From NCBI GenBank assembly GCA_001802125.1, contig MGZK01000134.1, positions 3,979 to 58,833 of the forward strand: a DNA stretch of 54,855 nt. The letters are read 5' to 3'. The stretch's first letter is position 1. Each line of letters opens with the position of its first letter. The notes beneath the pieces were generated by a model that was not told where the DNA came from, did no database searches, and was given only the letters and a program-made list of their open reading frames with translations. A program made the position numbers and the translations under genes. The DNA comes from Geobacteraceae bacterium GWC2_55_20. Lineage in GTDB: Bacteria > Desulfobacterota > Desulfuromonadia > Geobacterales > Pseudopelobacteraceae. Of this stretch, positions 52,083 through 54,855 are shown piece by piece.

Positions 52083-53348
52083 CTATGAACGCACAAAATC
52101 CGGTTTGGCAAATGAGTATTCAAACTGCATGTGATCGGTATAGGTGCCGTTCAGGATGGCAACCACGTCTTCGGTGAAGACCAGCTCCTCGTCGGTCGGA
52201 ATGACGTATACCTTGACCGGCGAGTCATCGGTGGTGATCAGGCTTTCACGTTTGCGGGTCATGGCCTTGTTGTTGCGGTCGCGGTCGAGGATGATGCCGA
52301 TGTGATCCAGTCCTTCAATAGCCTTCTCACGTATCAGCGCCCCCATCTCACCCACTCCGGCGGTGAAAACAACCGCATCCAGCTTTCCAACCGCGGCCAT
52401 GAAGGCGCCGATATACTTCTTCAGACGATAGGCCTCAATGTCGAGGGAAAGCTGGCAGCGCTTGTCGCCGGCATTGGCATTCTCAATCACGTCGCGACGG
52501 TCGGTAAAACGACCGGTAACGCCAAGCACACCGCTCTTTTTGTTGAGGATGCTGTCGATTTCCTTGGCGGAAAGGTTCTCTTTCTGCATCATGAAAGCCG
52601 GAATGGCCGGGTCGATATCACCGCAACGGGTGCCCATCACGGCGCCTTCCAGCGGGGTAAGTCCCATGGTGGTGTCAACCGAAATGCCGTTCTTGATCGC
52701 ACAGTGCGAGACGCCGTTGCCGATGTGCATGGTGATTATGTTGGTGTCTTTCGAACTTTTACCGAGCAGGGCAGCGGCGCGTTTTGAAACGTACAGATGC
52801 GATGTGCCATGAAAGCCGTAGCGCCGGACCTGGTGGTTTTCGTACCACTCGTAGGGGAGGGGATAGATATAGGCGTGTTCCGGCATGGTCTGGTGAAAGG
52901 CCGTGTCGAAGATGGCCACATGCGGGACTGTCGGCATCAGGGTCTGGGCCGCCTCGATCCCCTCGATATTGGGAGGGTTGTGAAGTGGCGCAAGGTGCTG
53001 GACTTCTTTTACCGCATCCAAAACCATTTCGTCGATCATCACCGAACAGGTGAATTTTTCACCGCCGTGAACCACACGGTGGCCTACGGCGGATATTTCA
53101 TCTACACTTTTTAATACACCATGGACAGGGTCGGTAACTGTTTTTATCAGCAGGTCGATAGCTGCCTGATGGTTGGCGCAATCCTGCTGGTGGTGGTAGG
53201 TTTCACGTCCGGGCACTTCGTGCATGATGAAAGAATCACCGATAATTACCCTTTCAACCATTCCCTTGGCTACGATCGATTTCGTATCCCAATTGAACAA
53301 CTGGTATTTTACCGACGAACTGCCGCAATTGAGTGCCATAATTATCAT
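52083..53348 (-). CDS. ackA: Acetate kinase
   Basis: Reversibly phosphorylates acetate with ATP, giving acetyl phosphate for acetyl-CoA metabolism. 421 residues from ATG 53348, preceded by GGAGG 8 bases upstream. The N-terminal NCGSSSVK (N7), the GHRVVHGG, GFHGTSH, RCGDIDP and TAGVGE motifs of the ASKHA fold are present. No phosphotransacetylase gene is beside it. A terminator follows. The region 53349-53593 is a divergent control region. Confidence 0.97.
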   Translation of the reverse strand: MIIMALNCGSSSVKYQLFNWDTKSIVAKGMVERVIIGDSFIMHEVPGRETYHHQQDCANHQAAIDLLIKTVTDPVHGVLKSVDEISAVGHRVVHGGEKFTCSVMIDEMVLDAVKEVQHLAPLHNPPNIEGIEAAQTLMPTVPHVAIFDTAFHQTMPEHAYIYPLPYEWYENHQVRRYGFHGTSHLYVSKRAAALLGKSSKDTNIITMHIGNGVSHCAIKNGISVDTTMGLTPLEGAVMGTRCGDIDPAIPAFMMQKENLSAKEIDSILNKKSGVLGVTGRFTDRRDVIENANAGDKRCQLSLDIEAYRLKKYIGAFMAAVGKLDAVVFTAGVGEMGALIREKAIEGLDHIGIILDRDRNNKAMTRKRESLITTDDSPVKVYVIPTDEELVFTEDVVAILNGTYTDHMQFEYSFAKPDFVRS

Positions 53349-53551
53349 GATGTATTCCTCCAAATAAACAGAGATTTAGTTATAATATCAATAAAAATGG
53401 AACAACCATACTAAAATAAACATCTGAAATAGAACTGTTTTTGATATATACACGAGACATGAATCTAATTCAACAAAATTTGTGTAAACGGTTTTGGGAA
53501 ACGCTAATTTCTTTGCTGGACTTTTGAAAATCTGTATGGTACATCAAACTC

Positions 53552-53570
53552 GCTTACCGTATAGGTAAGC
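53552..53570. promoter_or_regulatory. 7-bp dyad upstream of the ferredoxin gene
   Basis: GCTTACC-GTATA-GGTAAGC, a perfect inverted repeat ending 10 bases before the AGGAGG ribosome-binding site of the ferredoxin. A possible operator or a weak 5' hairpin. Confidence 0.4.
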
Positions 53571-53593
53571 TAATCTTATAAGGAGGTGAAATT

Positions 53594-53761
53594 GTGGCTC
53601 ATACTATTACTGACGATTGCACAAACTGTGCAGCATGTGAAGATTCCTGTCCTGTTAACTCCATCAGCGAGCAGGGTGGCAAGCGCGTTATCGACGCAGA
53701 TACCTGCATCGACTGTGGCGCATGCGTAGATACCTGTCCCGTAAATGCCATCCATGCCTAA
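53594..53761 (+). CDS. fdx: 2[4Fe-4S] ferredoxin (55 aa)
   Basis: Small clostridial-type ferredoxin from GTG 53594 with AAGGAGGTG just upstream. Two CxxCxxxCP motifs are present: CTNCAACEDSCP at 9-20 and CIDCGACVDTCP at 38-49, each giving a [4Fe-4S] cluster. It is a likely low-potential electron carrier for enzymes such as the aldehyde oxidoreductase. A strong terminator follows. Confidence 0.97.
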   Translation: MAHTITDDCTNCAACEDSCPVNSISEQGGKRVIDADTCIDCGACVDTCPVNAIHA

Positions 53762-53783
53762 TCAGCTTTGATGCGTATGGTAA

Positions 53784-53815
53784 GTAAAAAGCCCGTGGTT
53801 ACACGGGCTTTTTAC
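53784..53815. terminator. Bidirectional terminator between ferredoxin and beta-helix genes
   Basis: A 14-bp perfect stem GTAAAAAGCCCGTG / CACGGGCTTTTTAC with a 4-base loop (GTTA). A and T runs on both arms let it serve the ferredoxin gene on the plus strand and the convergent surface-protein gene on the minus strand. Confidence 0.9.
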
Positions 53816-53838
53816 GTTTCCGGTCTGTAGTTTGCCGC

Positions 53839-54855
53839 CTATTTGATCACTATATTGCTGATCGTGACGCTCCCCTTCAGGATACTTAACGTCCCCATCG
53901 TAGAATAACCGCTGGTTGGATCAAAGCTGGCGCTTCTTCCCCCTTCAAGCAGGACATTTACCGGATTGCCGAAAACAGGGGTTTCCAGGAACGTGAAAAC
54001 CTGTGCCTGGATATTGCCGCTGCCGGAAAGGCCGATTGCGTTATAAGCGTCCATGATCCTCGAATGCAGGGTGGGGGTTGCGCTGTTCAGCCGGACATTG
54101 TTGTTGTCGGTAAAGGTGGCGGTAACATTCTTGTCGGCATTCATGGTGACACTGCAGTTGTTACCGGTTGCAGTAGCGCAACCTGTCCAGGCTACCGTAG
54201 AATACCAGGCTGGCGCCGCTGTCAGGCTGACCGCACTCAGGTAGTCGAATATGGCGCTGCAGGTGCCGCTGTTGCATGTGATTCCGGCCGGTGAAGTATA
54301 AACTGATCCGCTCCCGGCTATGGTAACCGATAGAAGTGCGCCGAAATTGCTGAAGTCGATGCCATCGGAGATCATCACGCCGGTTCCACCGGGATTCGAG
54401 GCATGTGTCGGACCGCTGGCGGCGCCCCAGTAGTTGTTGCGGGCATTGATGATGTTTGCCGGGGTATCGTTGGTGAATCCCCAGACTGCGGATGTGCCGA
54501 TAAAGCTGGAATCGCTGACAGTTGGCACGGAGGCTGCCGTTGCGGCAATCTCTGTCCCGGCGCAGTTTTCGAAACGTCCGTAGTTGATGGCCGGTGAGGC
54601 GGCGTATAGCTCCAGACAGTTGGTGGCGCTGTTCAGTACACTGACGTTGCTCAAGGGGGGACTGATGCTGTCCACGTAGAAAGACGTCAGCCGATAGGCG
54701 CTGTGGATATAGCCGATACCGGCCCCGCCGTTGTAGGCGCCGGCATAGTTGATCGTGACATAACTGAGCGCCGAAGTTCCGGCGTTGGGGGAGAGGTAGA
54801 TGCCGCTCCAGTTGCCGGCGGCGGGAGACGCTGCCCGCGAGGTGAAGGTGATCGG
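53839..54855 (-). CDS. Parallel beta-helix surface protein, C-terminal part (cut by window edge)
   Basis: The last 338 residues of a larger protein; the frame is open through 54855. The N-terminal part repeats short strands with WSGIYLSPN, ALSYVTINYAGAYNGG, NARNNYWGAASGP, characteristic of right-handed parallel beta-helices. A later beta-sandwich segment follows with paired cysteines (ITCNSGTC; GCATATGNNC), then TFTDNN and a final beta-rich segment ending SNIVIK. It is probably exported, but the signal peptide lies outside the window. Not adjacent to the DUF11 operon but similar in style. Confidence 0.75.
   Translation of the reverse strand, partial: PITFTSRAASPAAGNWSGIYLSPNAGTSALSYVTINYAGAYNGGAGIGYIHSAYRLTSFYVDSISPPLSNVSVLNSATNCLELYAASPAINYGRFENCAGTEIAATAASVPTVSDSSFIGTSAVWGFTNDTPANIINARNNYWGAASGPTHASNPGGTGVMISDGIDFSNFGALLSVTIAGSGSVYTSPAGITCNSGTCSAIFDYLSAVSLTAAPAWYSTVAWTGCATATGNNCSVTMNADKNVTATFTDNNNVRLNSATPTLHSRIMDAYNAIGLSGSGNIQAQVFTFLETPVFGNPVNVLLEGGRSASFDPTSGYSTMGTLSILKGSVTISNIVIK

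Noticed and set aside
53490-53530. Sigma-54 promoter upstream of the ferredoxin gene
   Set aside because: GG and GC elements are present but spaced too far apart for a -24/-12 promoter.

Overview
The window reads as a chromosomal segment of a Desulfuromonadia/Geobacter-like anaerobe. The indicators are a tungsten-type aldehyde:ferredoxin oxidoreductase, hopanoid genes (squalene-hopene cyclase plus HpnA), two c-type heme proteins, a small 2[4Fe-4S] ferredoxin, acetate kinase and many signal-transduction proteins. Species cannot be fixed from the sequence alone. Most of the DNA is G+C-rich, so long antisense reading frames are common and are ignored here. Three A+T-richer patches (about 21.9-22.2, 39.2-39.5 and 46.7-49.4 kb) hold control regions, a small mobile element and a decayed accessory island.

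Layout. 1-2.2 kb (minus): yhbY, gph and a truncated aldehyde oxidoreductase in a tight operon. 2.4-8.9 kb (plus): shc, hpnA, dxs, pyrF, rlmB, linking isoprenoid supply to hopanoid synthesis, closed by a strong terminator. 9.2-15.2 kb (minus): a helix-turn-helix protein, a monoheme cytochrome, and a cobalamin uptake operon (TonB receptor, binding protein, permease, ATPase) preceded by two cobalamin riboswitches in series with a terminator between them. 15.4-17.7 kb (plus): five small housekeeping or uncharacterised genes. 17.7-21.8 kb: an SLC5 transporter fused to STAC, GAF and a PP2C phosphatase, divergent from an orphan diheme membrane sensor; beside it lies a 165-bp MITE with a perfect 8-bp target duplication.

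22.2-42.6 kb is the most striking part. A five-gene minus-strand operon (182, 925, 1995, 389 and 2150 residues) encodes DUF11-type beta-sandwich surface proteins, a protein ending in a predicted outer-membrane barrel and an OmpA-type peptidoglycan-binding protein. It is divergent from a NarL/LuxR-type response regulator, whose gene converges on a 7TM hybrid histidine kinase with its own receiver and Hpt domains. I read this as a regulated surface-display or appendage system, not one I can match to a named system.

42.7-46.6 kb: DUF1450 protein, ferritin, lgt, serA, trmL. 46.7-49.4 kb: an ImmA/IrrE-PIN toxin-antitoxin-like pair, repeats, an orphan gene and the C-terminal stub of an MmeI/YeeA-type DNA methyltransferase, i.e. 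a decayed defence island. 49.4-54.9 kb: radical SAM/SPASM enzyme, truD, ackA, ferredoxin and the C-terminal end of a large parallel beta-helix surface protein cut by the window edge. No rRNA, tRNA or CRISPR array was seen.
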